Shown: piece after piece, positions 45,171-54,651 of the stretch | Layout: every line of letters starts with the position of its first letter | Numbering within the stretch: the stretch's first letter is position 1 | Assembly: GCA_032358255.1 (NCBI GenBank) | Contig: JAULBX010022186.1 | Span: 248,001 to 312,000 of the forward strand | DNA length: 64,000 bases | From: Heterotrichella gracilis | Taxonomy: Eukaryota; Sar; Xanthophyceae; Tribonematales; Xanthonemataceae | Direction of reading: 5' to 3' | Program-made: the position numbers and the translations under genes | The notes under the pieces: model-generated | Told to the model about the DNA's origin: nothing | The model's database searches: none | Seen by the model: only the letters and a program-made list of their open reading frames with translations

Positions 45171-46211
45171 TTAATCAAGCACCAGTTTTTGGCTGCTTTG
45201 GTGGTTCTTACTTTTTAATTTAATGGTATATAATCCACTATTAAGCTCAGATAAATTGATCTTCTCGTTATGATCGCCTACTGGCATGTTTGCGTAGGAA
45301 AGATGTTTTACTTCCTGACCTAATGTATTACAAACGCTTAATTCATAAGTTTCGTTCATTGTTGGCGCGAATTGAATGGAGATTTCTTTGTTAGAAGAAG
45401 GATTTGGGAAAATACTAAAATTGGCATTATTAATATTTTCTTTTATTCCCGAAAAATACGTATCACCTACCTGAACTGATTTTCCGTAGAATGTAGAGGT
45501 AGTTGTGCCTGATACCTGGGTGTATGTGAAAATATTTGTAGAAAGTATAGAAAATTTACTGGAAGCATTTACGTATACATAACCTTTTAACGTAGCAGTA
45601 ACAGAAGCAATGGCACCGTAGTTCTCTATTTGCGTGAGTTGTAACTTAAGACGTAAAACATTTGTATAATTTTTATTGCCAGGCATATTTAATGTGCCGG
45701 TTCCATCGCCGGTAGTACTAACAGTAGCGGTTCTTGACACTGGTATGCTATTTTCAGTATAGCTTGCTGAATATGTATCAGTACAAAAAGTACCGTAGGT
45801 GATAGGCAAATTGGCAAGCAATTCAGGGTTTTGATAAACTATAGATACAGAGTTATTTGTTGAACCATATATTGTAATACTATTACTGCTATAATTACTC
45901 ATTTCATAAGTAATACCATCAGAAGTTGCAGCAATGTTAGCAGAACCATAAAGGCTGGCGTTTGGTGCAGCGGAAACTGCAACATAGGTAGTGGTTAAAG
46001 GTGTTGTGGTTGGAGAAACAGATATACCGCTAAAATTCCAAATTTGGTTAGTTCCGCCAGCAGGATATAGACCATTAGGAGTTAAGGTATCAGCTTTCCA
46101 TGTTTTTTCCAGGTCTCCAATAACGGGGTTTGAAGCACTTGTTAAAGTGTATTGAGCTTTAACCGAAAAAGCCGCAGTAATTAATAAAATTAAGGTGTAA
46201 AGTTTTTTCAT
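45171..46211 (-). CDS. T9SS-secreted protein with C-terminal sorting domain
   Basis: The 346-residue protein has a signal peptide (about 1-19, ending VKAQ). A Ser/Thr/Asn-rich beta body without recognised enzymatic motif follows (WNFSGISVSPTTTPLTTTY). The type A T9SS sorting domain occupies the last 80 residues (FSIFPNPSSNKEISIQF, LSVCNTLGQEVKHLSY, LNSGLYTIKLKSK). Function of the secreted body is unknown. It is probably monocistronic, with its own terminator at 45126-45149. Confidence 0.85.
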   Translation of the reverse strand: MKKLYTLILLITAAFSVKAQYTLTSASNPVIGDLEKTWKADTLTPNGLYPAGGTNQIWNFSGISVSPTTTPLTTTYVAVSAAPNASLYGSANIAATSDGITYEMSNYSSNSITIYGSTNNSVSIVYQNPELLANLPITYGTFCTDTYSASYTENSIPVSRTATVSTTGDGTGTLNMPGNKNYTNVLRLKLQLTQIENYGAIASVTATLKGYVYVNASSKFSILSTNIFTYTQVSGTTTSTFYGKSVQVGDTYFSGIKENINNANFSIFPNPSSNKEISIQFAPTMNETYELSVCNTLGQEVKHLSYANMPVGDHNEKINLSELNSGLYTIKLKSKNHQSSQKLVLD

Positions 46212-46251
46212 GGGTTTGATTTTTATGTTTAATCAAATTTAATCAAAAAAA

Positions 46252-46311
46252 AGAGGCTGTTTTAGGGAAAACGAAGGGTTTTAAACAGTTAATGGTTCTT
46301 AAAAAGCCTCT
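46252..46311 (-). terminator. Long terminator overlapping the end of the barrel gene
   Basis: AGAGGCT (46252-46258) pairs with AGCCTCT (46305-46311), with CTGTTT/AAACAG pairing inside. On the minus strand a run of eight T follows. The left (5') part of the stem is formed by the last codons of the BamA-like gene (46299-47423), so coding sequence and terminator overlap. Confidence 0.7.
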
Positions 46312-47423
46312 GCAATTGTAAAATACGGCAATACCTTATTGTCGCCTATACCAATATCCACGCGCAAATTGATCTTTTGCACCTTGTCCATTGTTAAACG
46401 TAAACCGCAGCCATACGTATAACGCCAGTTCTTATCATTAAAAGCATTATAACGTTTAGCTACCTGCCCGGCATCTGCAAAAACTGTGAAACCTAATAGC
46501 CAAAAAAGATGCCTCCTATATTCTGCCTGCAAAACCAAAAGATTATTATCCCTATATCTGCCTTCATAAAAACCGCGCATTTTTTTCATTCCGCCTAAAT
46601 TACCCATTTGAAAAAATGGAAGGTCAGAGTCTGAATAAATAGAATATAGATTAACAGCCAGGATGTTTTCTCTGTAGCCGAAATATTTTGTTACATCCAA
46701 TGCAATTCGGGTATACTTGAACGAACTACCTGTAATTTTATCGTCTCGATAAACAACCAACTCGCCATAAACCCCTTTTGAAGGGTAGAAAACATAATCG
46801 CGCGTATCATAAACAGTAACGATGCCAAAGCCCGAAACATAACCACCTTTAGAGCCAGGTATATTACCTTTTATTAACTGACCGGTTGTATCGAGTTTAA
46901 ATAAACTAAAGTTATCAAAGGCATAACGGGGACCAACGTAAAAATGTTTGCTCACTTTTTTTAAAGCGGTAATTCTTAATCGTGGAAATTCGACACCATA
47001 TTTTTCTACATAATCTTTTGGTTGATCGTTACCAACACCGTAAAAATTGTAAGCGTATTTGTTGTATCCTATTTCGCCATATAACTGGTAAGTGCGGTTC
47101 TTGAAGAATAATGCGTAAGGCAAATAACATAAAACCTGATTATTTTGTGTGTATGCGAAACCCAAATTAAAACTGGAAGCAGCAGCTCGTGCGCTATCAC
47201 CTTTAAAATTAAAAGTACAGATACCTGCTGCGCCAAATCCAAAGCGGGTTTCAGGTGTATAAAATAGAACAGGGAAGCCTGAGATCTTGTACCTTTTTTT
47301 AGGAATAAGAGAATCTGTTTGAGAGTAACCGGAAGTAAGAGAGTTAATTAGAACCAGCAAAACCAGCAGTTGTTTTGTATGTGTTCGTATAAAGTTCAAA
47401 TATTTAAATTTTAAAGCCCGCAA
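46299..47423 (-). CDS. BamA/TamA-family outer-membrane barrel protein without POTRA
   Basis: The 374-residue protein has a signal peptide ending near residue 35 (SGYSQ). The C-terminal part matches the BamA/Omp85 barrel: GGMKKMRGFYEGRYRDNN, LLVLQAEYRRHLFWLLGFTVFADAG, YTYGCGLRLTMDKVQKINLRVDIG and the ending PYFTIAEAF. POTRA domains are missing, as in surface-antigen D15-like proteins of Bacteroidota. The start is uncertain: the frame begins with TTG at 47423 and no ATG precedes the signal sequence. It is divergent from the DPM1-like gene. Confidence 0.83.
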   Translation of the reverse strand: MRALKFKYLNFIRTHTKQLLVLLVLINSLTSGYSQTDSLIPKKRYKISGFPVLFYTPETRFGFGAAGICTFNFKGDSARAAASSFNLGFAYTQNNQVLCYLPYALFFKNRTYQLYGEIGYNKYAYNFYGVGNDQPKDYVEKYGVEFPRLRITALKKVSKHFYVGPRYAFDNFSLFKLDTTGQLIKGNIPGSKGGYVSGFGIVTVYDTRDYVFYPSKGVYGELVVYRDDKITGSSFKYTRIALDVTKYFGYRENILAVNLYSIYSDSDLPFFQMGNLGGMKKMRGFYEGRYRDNNLLVLQAEYRRHLFWLLGFTVFADAGQVAKRYNAFNDKNWRYTYGCGLRLTMDKVQKINLRVDIGIGDNKVLPYFTIAEAF

Positions 47424-47506
47424 TTGGTAAAATTATTTAAAAGAACAATATAATCGGACTTTTTTTGTTACTATTTAAAAGCATTATAGTTATATTAGAG
47501 GCGTTA

Positions 47507-48214
47507 ATGGGCAAGAATTTAGTAATAATACCTACATACAACGAAATTGAGAACATTGATAAAATGGTACGAGCTGTTTTTTCATTAGCGCGTGAGTTTG
47601 AATTGCTAATTGTTGACGATGGTTCGCCAGATGGAACCGCTAACAAGGTAAAAGAACTTCAAAAACAATTCCCAAACAAATTACATATTGAAGAACGGAA
47701 AGGAAAACTGGGTTTAGGCACGGCCTACATTCATGGTTTTAAATGGGCTTTGGCTCGCGATTATGATTATATTTTTGAAATGGATTGTGATTTTAGCCAT
47801 AATCCAAAAGACCTTGAGCGTTTATTAGCAGCCTGTGAAAATGGTGCAGATGTTGCTGTTGGATCGCGTTATGTAAAAGGCGGCAACGTAAGTAATTGGG
47901 ATATGAAGCGTATCCTTTTATCTTACTTCGCATCTGTGTATGTAAGAATGATCCTCTGGTTCAACGTTAAAGATACTACCGCAGGATTTAAATGCTATAA
48001 AAGAAAAGTTTTAGAAGCAATAGAGCTTGATAAGATCAAGTTTATGGGTTACGCTTTCCAGATAGAAATGAAGTACCGTGCCTATAAAAAAAGATTTAAA
48101 ATTGTTGAAGTACCAATTACTTTTGTTGACCGGGTTGAAGGTGTAAGCAAAATGAGTACAAAGATCTTTAAAGAAGCTTTCTGGGGCGTTTTCCAGATGC
48201 GGTTTAGCCGATAA
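47507..48214 (+). CDS. Dolichol-phosphate mannosyltransferase-like polyprenol glycosyltransferase
   Basis: The frame is open from TTG 47465; the ATG at 47507 is the real start (235 residues), directly followed by the GT2 motif LVIIPTYNEIENID. The metal-binding motif is EMDCDFSHNP, and the typical VDDGSPDGT and VGSRYVKGG...WD...LLS segments follow. It would transfer a sugar from a nucleotide to a polyprenyl phosphate on the cytosolic face. It lacks a C-terminal membrane anchor. The stop stands 3 bases before the left inverted repeat of the GxxExxY cassette. Confidence 0.92.
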   Translation: MGKNLVIIPTYNEIENIDKMVRAVFSLAREFELLIVDDGSPDGTANKVKELQKQFPNKLHIEERKGKLGLGTAYIHGFKWALARDYDYIFEMDCDFSHNPKDLERLLAACENGADVAVGSRYVKGGNVSNWDMKRILLSYFASVYVRMILWFNVKDTTAGFKCYKRKVLEAIELDKIKFMGYAFQIEMKYRAYKKRFKIVEVPITFVDRVEGVSKMSTKIFKEAFWGVFQMRFSR

Positions 48215-48217
48215 TTT

Positions 48218-48683
48218 TTAACACATAGGCACATAGTTATAATTATGGAAAGGCCAATTACCAAAAAATTTCTTGACGAGCTTACATATGAGGTTATTGG
48301 TGCTGCAATTGAAGTTCATAAAACAATTGGCAGCGGTTTATTAGAGAATGTTTATCATCAATGCATGAAGGAAGAGTTGAAGCATAGAAAAATAAATTTT
48401 TCCACAGAGTTGAAAATCCCTGTTTTATATAAAACAAAACTTATTGATATTGATCTAAGATGTGATCTATTTATAGAAAATTGCTTAGTTGCAGAACTAA
48501 AAGCTACACACGAAATACACTCAGTGTTTGAAGCGCAGCTTTTAACCTATATGAACTTTTTAAAAGCGCCAAAAGGAGTTCTAATAAATTTTAACTGTAA
48601 GAATATTTTTGCTGAAGGTCAAAAAACAATGGTTAACGAATATTTTAGAAAACTACCCGAAACTCTATGAGTCTATGTGTTAA
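48218..48683. mobile_element. GxxExxY cassette bounded by 19-bp inverted repeats
   Basis: Left arm 48218-48236 reads TTAACACATAGGCACATAG; the right arm 48665-48683 is CTATGAGTCTATGTGTTAA, its inverse with 17 of 19 bases matching. Each arm also holds a tandem CACATAG-like motif. They enclose exactly one gene, and the element sits in the convergent junction between two unrelated genes. The right arm overlaps the last two codons of the gene. It may be a small mobile cassette or an RNA-stem-bounded unit. No transposase or target-site duplication was identified. Confidence 0.5.
48245..48670 (+). CDS. GxxExxY-family nuclease-like protein
   Basis: The 141-residue protein has the family signature G31-L-L-E34-N-V-Y37 and a PD-(D/E)xK core: D74 in DLRCDLF and E84-L-K86 in VAELKATHE. 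FEAQLLTYMNFLKAPKGVLINF is the usual tail. It fits PD-(D/E)xK-fold nuclease-like proteins; a substrate is unknown. Such genes are scattered through Bacteroidota genomes, often in odd positions. Here it is bounded by inverted repeats and inserted between two unrelated genes, so acquisition as a unit is inferred. Confidence 0.88.
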   Translation: MERPITKKFLDELTYEVIGAAIEVHKTIGSGLLENVYHQCMKEELKHRKINFSTELKIPVLYKTKLIDIDLRCDLFIENCLVAELKATHEIHSVFEAQLLTYMNFLKAPKGVLINFNCKNIFAEGQKTMVNEYFRKLPETL

Positions 48684-48700
48684 AAAAAATACGCTGACAA

Positions 48701-50005
48701 CTACTTCACAAGGCTTCCATTCGCTCTTAATAATTCTGTTTCAGCGATTTTTATAGAATATAACGCATTGATATATCGCGTTTGCGCATCCTCTAAATTT
48801 TTTTGAGTTTCGATAGTCTCTAACAAATTTGCCTTACCAATTTTATACCTTTCTAAAGAAACATCCAGAACTTCTTTCGAATCTTTTAAATTTTGAAGCT
48901 CTAATGCCACAATTTGTTTGTTCAATAAATAGGATTTGTAATTTATGTAAACAACTCCATCTATTACCTGTTGTGTTTGCTCGGTAAAATATTTTTGATT
49001 TAAGGCTAAGACATTTCGCTCTTTTACCAAACGATTATTTTTATTGCCGTTAAATATTAACCAACTTGCCGTAATGCCGCCATTTAAACCGGCTTGTTGA
49101 CTTAAGAAAATGATGCCGGCCTGACTCTGGTTACGTGTAAAATTATATGCGCCGTTCAATTGAACCATTGGTAAATTAGCCGCACGCGCTTCTTTTACAC
49201 TTTGCTTAAATATTAATTCGTTCTGTTTTGAAATAAGGATAGAACTGTTAGCTGTTGCTGTACCTTTTTTTAATTCATCAATCGCAGGATCAAAATTAAT
49301 AACAATTGAATCGCTTGTTTTAAAATCAGTATCAACGGGCTTATTCAATAAATTATTAAGAGCAACTTTTGCGTTCAGTAATTGCAACTCTAATTGTATA
49401 ATGGTGCTTTTAGCTTTGTTCTCATCTGATTGTGAAAGTAGCAGATCCACTTTAGAGTCGGAACCGATCTCTAATTTAATTTTGGCTAGCTTTTTTCGCT
49501 CTTCGTAAATACTTAAGTTTTGCTTGGCTGCTTTTATTAATTCAACTGTTCTAACAATATTATAATAGCTTACAATGATATCGTAAACCGTGTTTTCCAT
49601 TTGTTGTTTTAATTGTATCGCAGAAAGACCTTCATTTAGTTCCAATCTTTTTTTTACCGCAAACATCCTTAACCCGTCAAATACCATCCAATTGGCGTTA
49701 ACCGAAGCGGCAAGATTATTTGTTTTAGCCCCTGTCCTATCCTGCACCACACCGGTATTAAATTCCTGGTGAGAATTTAAACTGGCGGCATTTAAACTCG
49801 CATTTAAACTAACAGTTGGCGACATACCGGCATTACCAAAATTATTTTGCGCTTTAGCAATTTCCTGATTGTTCTTTACGATCAAAACCGAATAATTCTT
49901 TTCGAGACCAATTTTAATGGCATCGTTTACAGTTAAAAGGTCTTGTGCAACCAAATAATTACAAAAACCAAAAGCAATAAAAAAATATTTAAACAGTTTC
50001 ATCAT
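48701..50005 (-). CDS. TolC-family outer-membrane efflux protein
   Basis: The 434-residue protein has a signal peptide (about 1-20, ending VAQD) and two OEP repeats with long amphipathic helices (LTVNDAIKIGLEKNYSVLI, SDSKVDLLLSQSDENKAKS, LDVSLERYKIGKANLLETIE). It forms the trimeric outer-membrane channel for the RND pump encoded directly upstream, with which it overlaps by 17 bases. This supports co-expression and joint assembly. The end of the gene is 18 bases from the right arm of the GxxExxY cassette. Confidence 0.94.
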   Translation of the reverse strand: MMKLFKYFFIAFGFCNYLVAQDLLTVNDAIKIGLEKNYSVLIVKNNQEIAKAQNNFGNAGMSPTVSLNASLNAASLNSHQEFNTGVVQDRTGAKTNNLAASVNANWMVFDGLRMFAVKKRLELNEGLSAIQLKQQMENTVYDIIVSYYNIVRTVELIKAAKQNLSIYEERKKLAKIKLEIGSDSKVDLLLSQSDENKAKSTIIQLELQLLNAKVALNNLLNKPVDTDFKTSDSIVINFDPAIDELKKGTATANSSILISKQNELIFKQSVKEARAANLPMVQLNGAYNFTRNQSQAGIIFLSQQAGLNGGITASWLIFNGNKNNRLVKERNVLALNQKYFTEQTQQVIDGVVYINYKSYLLNKQIVALELQNLKDSKEVLDVSLERYKIGKANLLETIETQKNLEDAQTRYINALYSIKIAETELLRANGSLVK

Positions 50006-53000
50006 CTATCTTTTTATCTTTTACTAAATAAGAATACATGGCGGGTATTACAAAAAGCGTCAATATCATTGATAATAGTAAACCACCAATTATAACGATC
50101 CCCATACCCATCCTGCTTTTAGAGCCGGCACCTAGTGCCATGGCAATTGGCAATGCGCCTAACACTGTTGCTAAACTTGTCATTAAGATAGGACGTAAAC
50201 GCGCTGTTGATGCTTCTATTAAAGCTTCTTTTACATTTAATCCTTTTTTACGAAGCTGGTTCGTGAATTCAATTATCAAAATACCATTCTTTGTTACCAA
50301 ACCAATAAGCATGATCATGCCGATTTGACTGAAAATATTTAAGGTCTGGTTAAAATACCAAAGAGAGAATAAAGCACCAGACAGGGCCATTGGCACAGTA
50401 AACATAATTATCAAAGGTTCTACAAAACTTTCGAATTGAGCGGCAAGCAATAAATAAATCAGAACCAAAGCCAGGATAAAAGCAAAAATAATGTTAGAAG
50501 AACTCTCAGAAAAATCCCTCGAAGGCCCGGTTAAAGCCGTATTAAAACTGTCATCCAACACCTGCGATGCAATCTGGTTCATGGCATCTATACCATCGCC
50601 AATTGTTTTGCCTGGGGCTAATCCTGCAGAAACTGTGGCAGACTGGTAACGGTTGTAATGATAATATTGTGGGGGACTACTTTGTTCTTCGATATTTATG
50701 ATATTATCCAACTGTATCATTTCGCCTTTACTATTTCTAACATAAAGCTCTTTAATATCGCTTGGATCATCTCTATTCTCACGGTTTACCTGACCCAATA
50801 CCTGGTATTGTTTATCACCTTTAATGTAATAACCAAAACGCTGGCCGCTTAATGCTAATTGAATAGTTTGCGCCACATCTGCAATTGAAACACCCAGAGT
50901 CTTTGCTTTGTCACGAAGAATTTCAATTACCAATTCTGGTTTGTTGAATTTTAAATTAGCATCAACCCCCTGGAAGGTTGGATTTTTATTTGCCAGTTCT
51001 AAGAACTTAGGTAATTTTTCACGTAACTTATTAAAATCATTTGTTTGAAGTACGAATTGCACAGGTAATGTTCCTTTTGGTCCACCACCCGAGGAGATAG
51101 ACTGTTCCTGGATAACAAATACTTTACCTTCCGGGAATTGCGAAATATTCTTAGTAATGTAAGCAGCAATTTCTCCCTGAGTTCGTTTACGTTCACCTGC
51201 CGGGCTCAAAGCCAAACGCACAAAACCTGTGTTTACAGCACCGGAACCAGCAAAACCCGGAGCCGTTACCGTTAAACACACTCTTTTTTCAGGAACAGAG
51301 TCGCCAATAAATGTAGAGAGTTTATCCATTAGATCGTCTGTTGATTCAAAAGATGTTCCTTCAGGCGCACTAACGGTTAATCTAAGCCAATTACGGTCTT
51401 CTAATGGAGAAAGCTCTGAAGGAAGTTGCGATCCGAAAATATAAATAGCCACACCCGAAACAACCAAAATTACAATTGCCCACCATCTCTTTCGTAAAAA
51501 GTTGGTAATGCTATTCTTAAACCAAACATCCAATGCAACAAAATAAGGCTCCGACCATAAATAGAATTTACTTTTCTTGGTTGGATCTTTCCTAACCAGT
51601 TTTGCATTTAGCATTGGCGTTAATGTTAGCGATACAAACGCAGAAATAAGAACCGCGCCGGCAAGTACAACACCAAACTCCCTGAATAAACGACCAACAA
51701 ATCCTTCTAAGAAAATTACCGGCATAAATACTGCCGCTAATGTAAGTGAGGTAATAATAACTGCAGTTGTAATTTCCCTTGTACCTTCGATAGCCGCTTG
51801 TTTTGGTGACAGACCTTTTTCTATCTTTTTAAAGATATTTTCGGTCACTACAATTCCATCATCCACCACTAAACCTGTTGCAAGCACAATGGCCAAAAGC
51901 GTTAGTACGTTAATCGAATAATCCATTAAGTACATAATAAAAAAGGCACCAATTAACGATACAGGTATATCTATTAAAGGACGGAAGGCTATTAACCAAT
52001 CTCTAAAAAATAAAAAGATGATGAGGATCACTAATACCAATGCGATTGCAAGGGTCTCCCCAACTTCAACGATCGATTTTTTAATGAAACGTGTATTATC
52101 CAAAGCAATATTTACAGTATAATCTTTTGGAAGTTCCTTTTTGATAAGTTCGTAGCGCTTATAAAATTCATCTGCAATGTCAATGTAATTTGCGCCAGGT
52201 TGTGGTACTAATCCGAGGCCTATCATGGGAGTACCTGATTCTTTTAGAATTGTTTCTTCATTTTCCGCACCTAATTCTACTTTGGCAACATCTTTTAAGC
52301 GGACGATATTACTTGCGTCTTCTTTTAAGATCATGTTCTCAAATTCGGCAACAGTGGATAATCTGCCAATAGTATTAACTGTTAATTCTGTTTTGTTACC
52401 CTCAATTTTTCCGGAAGGTAAATTCACGTTCTCACGATCTAATGCTTGCTTAACATCTAAAGGTGTTAACTTGTAGGCAGCTAACTGATCAGGCTTTAAA
52501 CGAATGCGCATTGAATATTTACGTTGGCCCCAGATCTGGATGGAACTAACTCCCGAAATTGTTTGCAGGTTTTGTGCAATAATATTTTCAGCGTAATCGC
52601 TCACATCCAATAAAGAGCGGGTATCACTTAAAATGGTCATTGAGATGATCGCATCTGAGTTGGCATCTGCTTTTGAAACAACAGGTGGCGCATCAATATC
52701 CTGCGGTAATTGTTTTACTGCCTGCGAAACTTTATCGCGCACATCATTAGCTGCAGCTTCTAAATTTGAACTCAGATTAAATTCAATAGTAATAACACTT
52801 GAACCTTGGTTTGAAGAGGCAGAAATAGACCGTATACCGTCCACGCCGTTAATTGCTTTTTCGAGTGGTTCTGTAATTTGAGATTGAATAACATCGGCAT
52901 TTGCGCCTGTGTAACTCGTACGCACCGTAATTACTGGCGGATCAACCGAAGGATACTCGCGTATGCCCAAATAATTAAAACCTATGGCGCCAAACAGCAC

Positions 53001-53063
53001 AATAATAATAGACATTACTATTGCCAATACGGGACGTCTTACACTAAGCGATGCCAGATCCAT
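49989..53063 (-). CDS. RND efflux transporter, hydrophobe/amphiphile type (AcrB-like)
   Basis: The 1024-residue protein is full length for AcrB-type RND pumps, with twelve membrane segments and two porter halves. The conserved TM4 motif GLVVDDGIVVTENI supplies the proton-relay Asp pair. IREYPSVDPPVITVRTSYTGA and VMPVIFLEG-like regions are typical HAE1 segments. It exports hydrophobic compounds from membrane or periplasm using proton influx. It forms an operon with MarR, the adaptor (2 bases upstream) and TolC (overlap). Confidence 0.96.
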   Translation of the reverse strand: MDLASLSVRRPVLAIVMSIIIVLFGAIGFNYLGIREYPSVDPPVITVRTSYTGANADVIQSQITEPLEKAINGVDGIRSISASSNQGSSVITIEFNLSSNLEAAANDVRDKVSQAVKQLPQDIDAPPVVSKADANSDAIISMTILSDTRSLLDVSDYAENIIAQNLQTISGVSSIQIWGQRKYSMRIRLKPDQLAAYKLTPLDVKQALDRENVNLPSGKIEGNKTELTVNTIGRLSTVAEFENMILKEDASNIVRLKDVAKVELGAENEETILKESGTPMIGLGLVPQPGANYIDIADEFYKRYELIKKELPKDYTVNIALDNTRFIKKSIVEVGETLAIALVLVILIIFLFFRDWLIAFRPLIDIPVSLIGAFFIMYLMDYSINVLTLLAIVLATGLVVDDGIVVTENIFKKIEKGLSPKQAAIEGTREITTAVIITSLTLAAVFMPVIFLEGFVGRLFREFGVVLAGAVLISAFVSLTLTPMLNAKLVRKDPTKKSKFYLWSEPYFVALDVWFKNSITNFLRKRWWAIVILVVSGVAIYIFGSQLPSELSPLEDRNWLRLTVSAPEGTSFESTDDLMDKLSTFIGDSVPEKRVCLTVTAPGFAGSGAVNTGFVRLALSPAGERKRTQGEIAAYITKNISQFPEGKVFVIQEQSISSGGGPKGTLPVQFVLQTNDFNKLREKLPKFLELANKNPTFQGVDANLKFNKPELVIEILRDKAKTLGVSIADVAQTIQLALSGQRFGYYIKGDKQYQVLGQVNRENRDDPSDIKELYVRNSKGEMIQLDNIINIEEQSSPPQYYHYNRYQSATVSAGLAPGKTIGDGIDAMNQIASQVLDDSFNTALTGPSRDFSESSSNIIFAFILALVLIYLLLAAQFESFVEPLIIMFTVPMALSGALFSLWYFNQTLNIFSQIGMIMLIGLVTKNGILIIEFTNQLRKKGLNVKEALIEASTARLRPILMTSLATVLGALPIAMALGAGSKSRMGMGIVIIGGLLLSMILTLFVIPAMYSYLVKDKKIDDETV

Positions 53064-53065
53064 AT

Positions 53066-54136
53066 TTAGTTACCTGCTTTTAATAGTTTTAATTTTGAGT
53101 CTTTTCTAATAGACAAAAGTCCGGTGGTTACAACTGTATCACCCATGTTCAATCCTTCCAATACCTGTATTTTCTCATCGGTACGTACACCAATAGTTAC
53201 AAAAACATCAGTAGCAATTCCATTTTTACAGACAATAACTTTTTGTCCTTTTAAGGTTGGAATTACAGCTTGTGTTGGAACCATTAATGTGTTTTTTGTT
53301 TCAGTAAGATTAACAAATACTTTTACAAAACTTCCCGGGTAAAAAGTAACGTTGCCATTATACATAGCACGGGCTTTAATGGTTTTAGTGGTTTCATCTA
53401 TGCGCGGTTCAATTGCATAAATGGTTGCAGAATATGTTTTAGCGCCATCTAAATTATCGCTGGAGAACTTCACAGATAACCCCTTTTTAAATAGTGAAAT
53501 ATATTTTTCAGGCACAGAGAATTCTACATATAAAGGTGTAACCTGTATTAGCGAAGCAATTGCTGTATTTGAATTCACAAAAGAGCCTTCACTTATATTC
53601 TTTAAACCAATAACGCCAGTAAAGGGCGCAGTAATATTTGTTTTTGCCAGTTGGGCTTTAATAAACGCCTGGTCAGCTTTGTAAGCATTCAACTCATTTT
53701 CCTGTATATCCAATTCTTCCTGGCTAATACCATTAACAGCCATTAATTTTTTTAGACGATCTAATTTTTGTTCTGATAATTTTGATTGTGTTTTTGATTT
53801 TAATAATTGTGCCTGCAGATCGGCATCGTTTAGTTTTATTAAAGCAGAACCCTTGGTTACTGTTTCTCCTTCTTTAAAATAAATAGCTGTAACTTTTCCA
53901 CTTACTTCAGGCATGATCTCAATTTGATTCAGAGCACCAATTTTTCCGGTTGTAAATATATCGTTGCTTAAACCAACTGGCTCTACAACATAATAGTTTA
54001 CGGCAACAGGCATACTCTTCTTGTTCTTGCCTGCAGGGCCCACCTTCTCATCTTTTTTCGAGAAGAAAAGAAATTTAGAGCCAATTAAAAGCGCAATTAC
54101 TATAACTATAATTATCCAGGAGGGTATCTTTTTCAT
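53066..54136 (-). CDS. RND efflux periplasmic adaptor (membrane fusion protein)
   Basis: The 356-residue protein has an N-terminal membrane anchor (about 3-26). The usual adaptor architecture follows: a barrel-sandwich/lipoyl hybrid (EIMPEVSGKVTAIYFKEGETV), an alpha-helical hairpin (about 105-150), a second lipoyl half (NITAPFTGVIGLKNISEGSFV), a beta-barrel and membrane-proximal domain (VPTQAVIPTLKGQKVIV). It connects the inner-membrane pump to TolC. It lies between the MarR gene (1 base) and the pump gene (2 bases). Confidence 0.95.
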   Translation of the reverse strand: MKKIPSWIIIVIVIALLIGSKFLFFSKKDEKVGPAGKNKKSMPVAVNYYVVEPVGLSNDIFTTGKIGALNQIEIMPEVSGKVTAIYFKEGETVTKGSALIKLNDADLQAQLLKSKTQSKLSEQKLDRLKKLMAVNGISQEELDIQENELNAYKADQAFIKAQLAKTNITAPFTGVIGLKNISEGSFVNSNTAIASLIQVTPLYVEFSVPEKYISLFKKGLSVKFSSDNLDGAKTYSATIYAIEPRIDETTKTIKARAMYNGNVTFYPGSFVKVFVNLTETKNTLMVPTQAVIPTLKGQKVIVCKNGIATDVFVTIGVRTDEKIQVLEGLNMGDTVVTTGLLSIRKDSKLKLLKAGN

Positions 54137-54137
54137 A

Positions 54138-54644
54138 TTAATGTGCTTTAATAGTAGTTAGTCTTTTCTTCCGGGCAGTTTTTTTGTAATTAAAGAACAA
54201 GTCATTTGAAGGAAGGTTCTTTAAATTAGAAGATAATTGCGAAAGTACTCTGGTAAAAGTTTCCTGGTCATCTTTAGAAACGTTGGTGAACATTTCTTTA
54301 TCTATAGCAGAAAATGCCTTTACCACTTCTTCAGTTTGTTTTTGACCTTTTTTAGTGAGCTTAATAAAGTGTTCGCGTCTGTCATTTGGATTAATGTCCC
54401 GTTCCACCATATCGGCTTTTATAAGGTAATCTATTACTTTTACCATGGCCGTTTTATCTACAGCCAGGTTGTTGCAAATGCATTGCTGCGTGCAACCGTT
54501 ATTATCATTCAAAAAATATAGAATTGAGAAATATCTCTCTGCATCAATATTCTCGAGGCTTTTACTTAAAACTCCAAAATAGAATTTTGAGAGTATAAGC
54601 GCTTTGGTGCCTATGGGAATATTTATTTCTTTTTTTAGCGACAT
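54138..54644 (-). CDS. MarR-family transcriptional regulator
   Basis: The 168-residue protein has a winged helix-turn-helix of the MarR type: GCTQQCICNNLAVDKTAMVKVIDYLIKADMVERDINPNDRREHFIKLTKKG. Helices at both ends would dimerise. It heads the RND operon and most likely represses it, with relief by a pump substrate (typical, but inferred). The divergent intergenic region has several palindromes fit for a dimeric repressor (54652-54717). Confidence 0.93.
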   Translation of the reverse strand: MSLKKEINIPIGTKALILSKFYFGVLSKSLENIDAERYFSILYFLNDNNGCTQQCICNNLAVDKTAMVKVIDYLIKADMVERDINPNDRREHFIKLTKKGQKQTEEVVKAFSAIDKEMFTNVSKDDQETFTRVLSQLSSNLKNLPSNDLFFNYKKTARKKRLTTIKAH

Positions 54645-54651
54645 TTTTATT

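Noticed and set aside
51577-51921. 114-codon open frame on the plus strand within the RND pump gene
   Set aside because: Shadow of the transmembrane region of the pump; no start context or family similarity.
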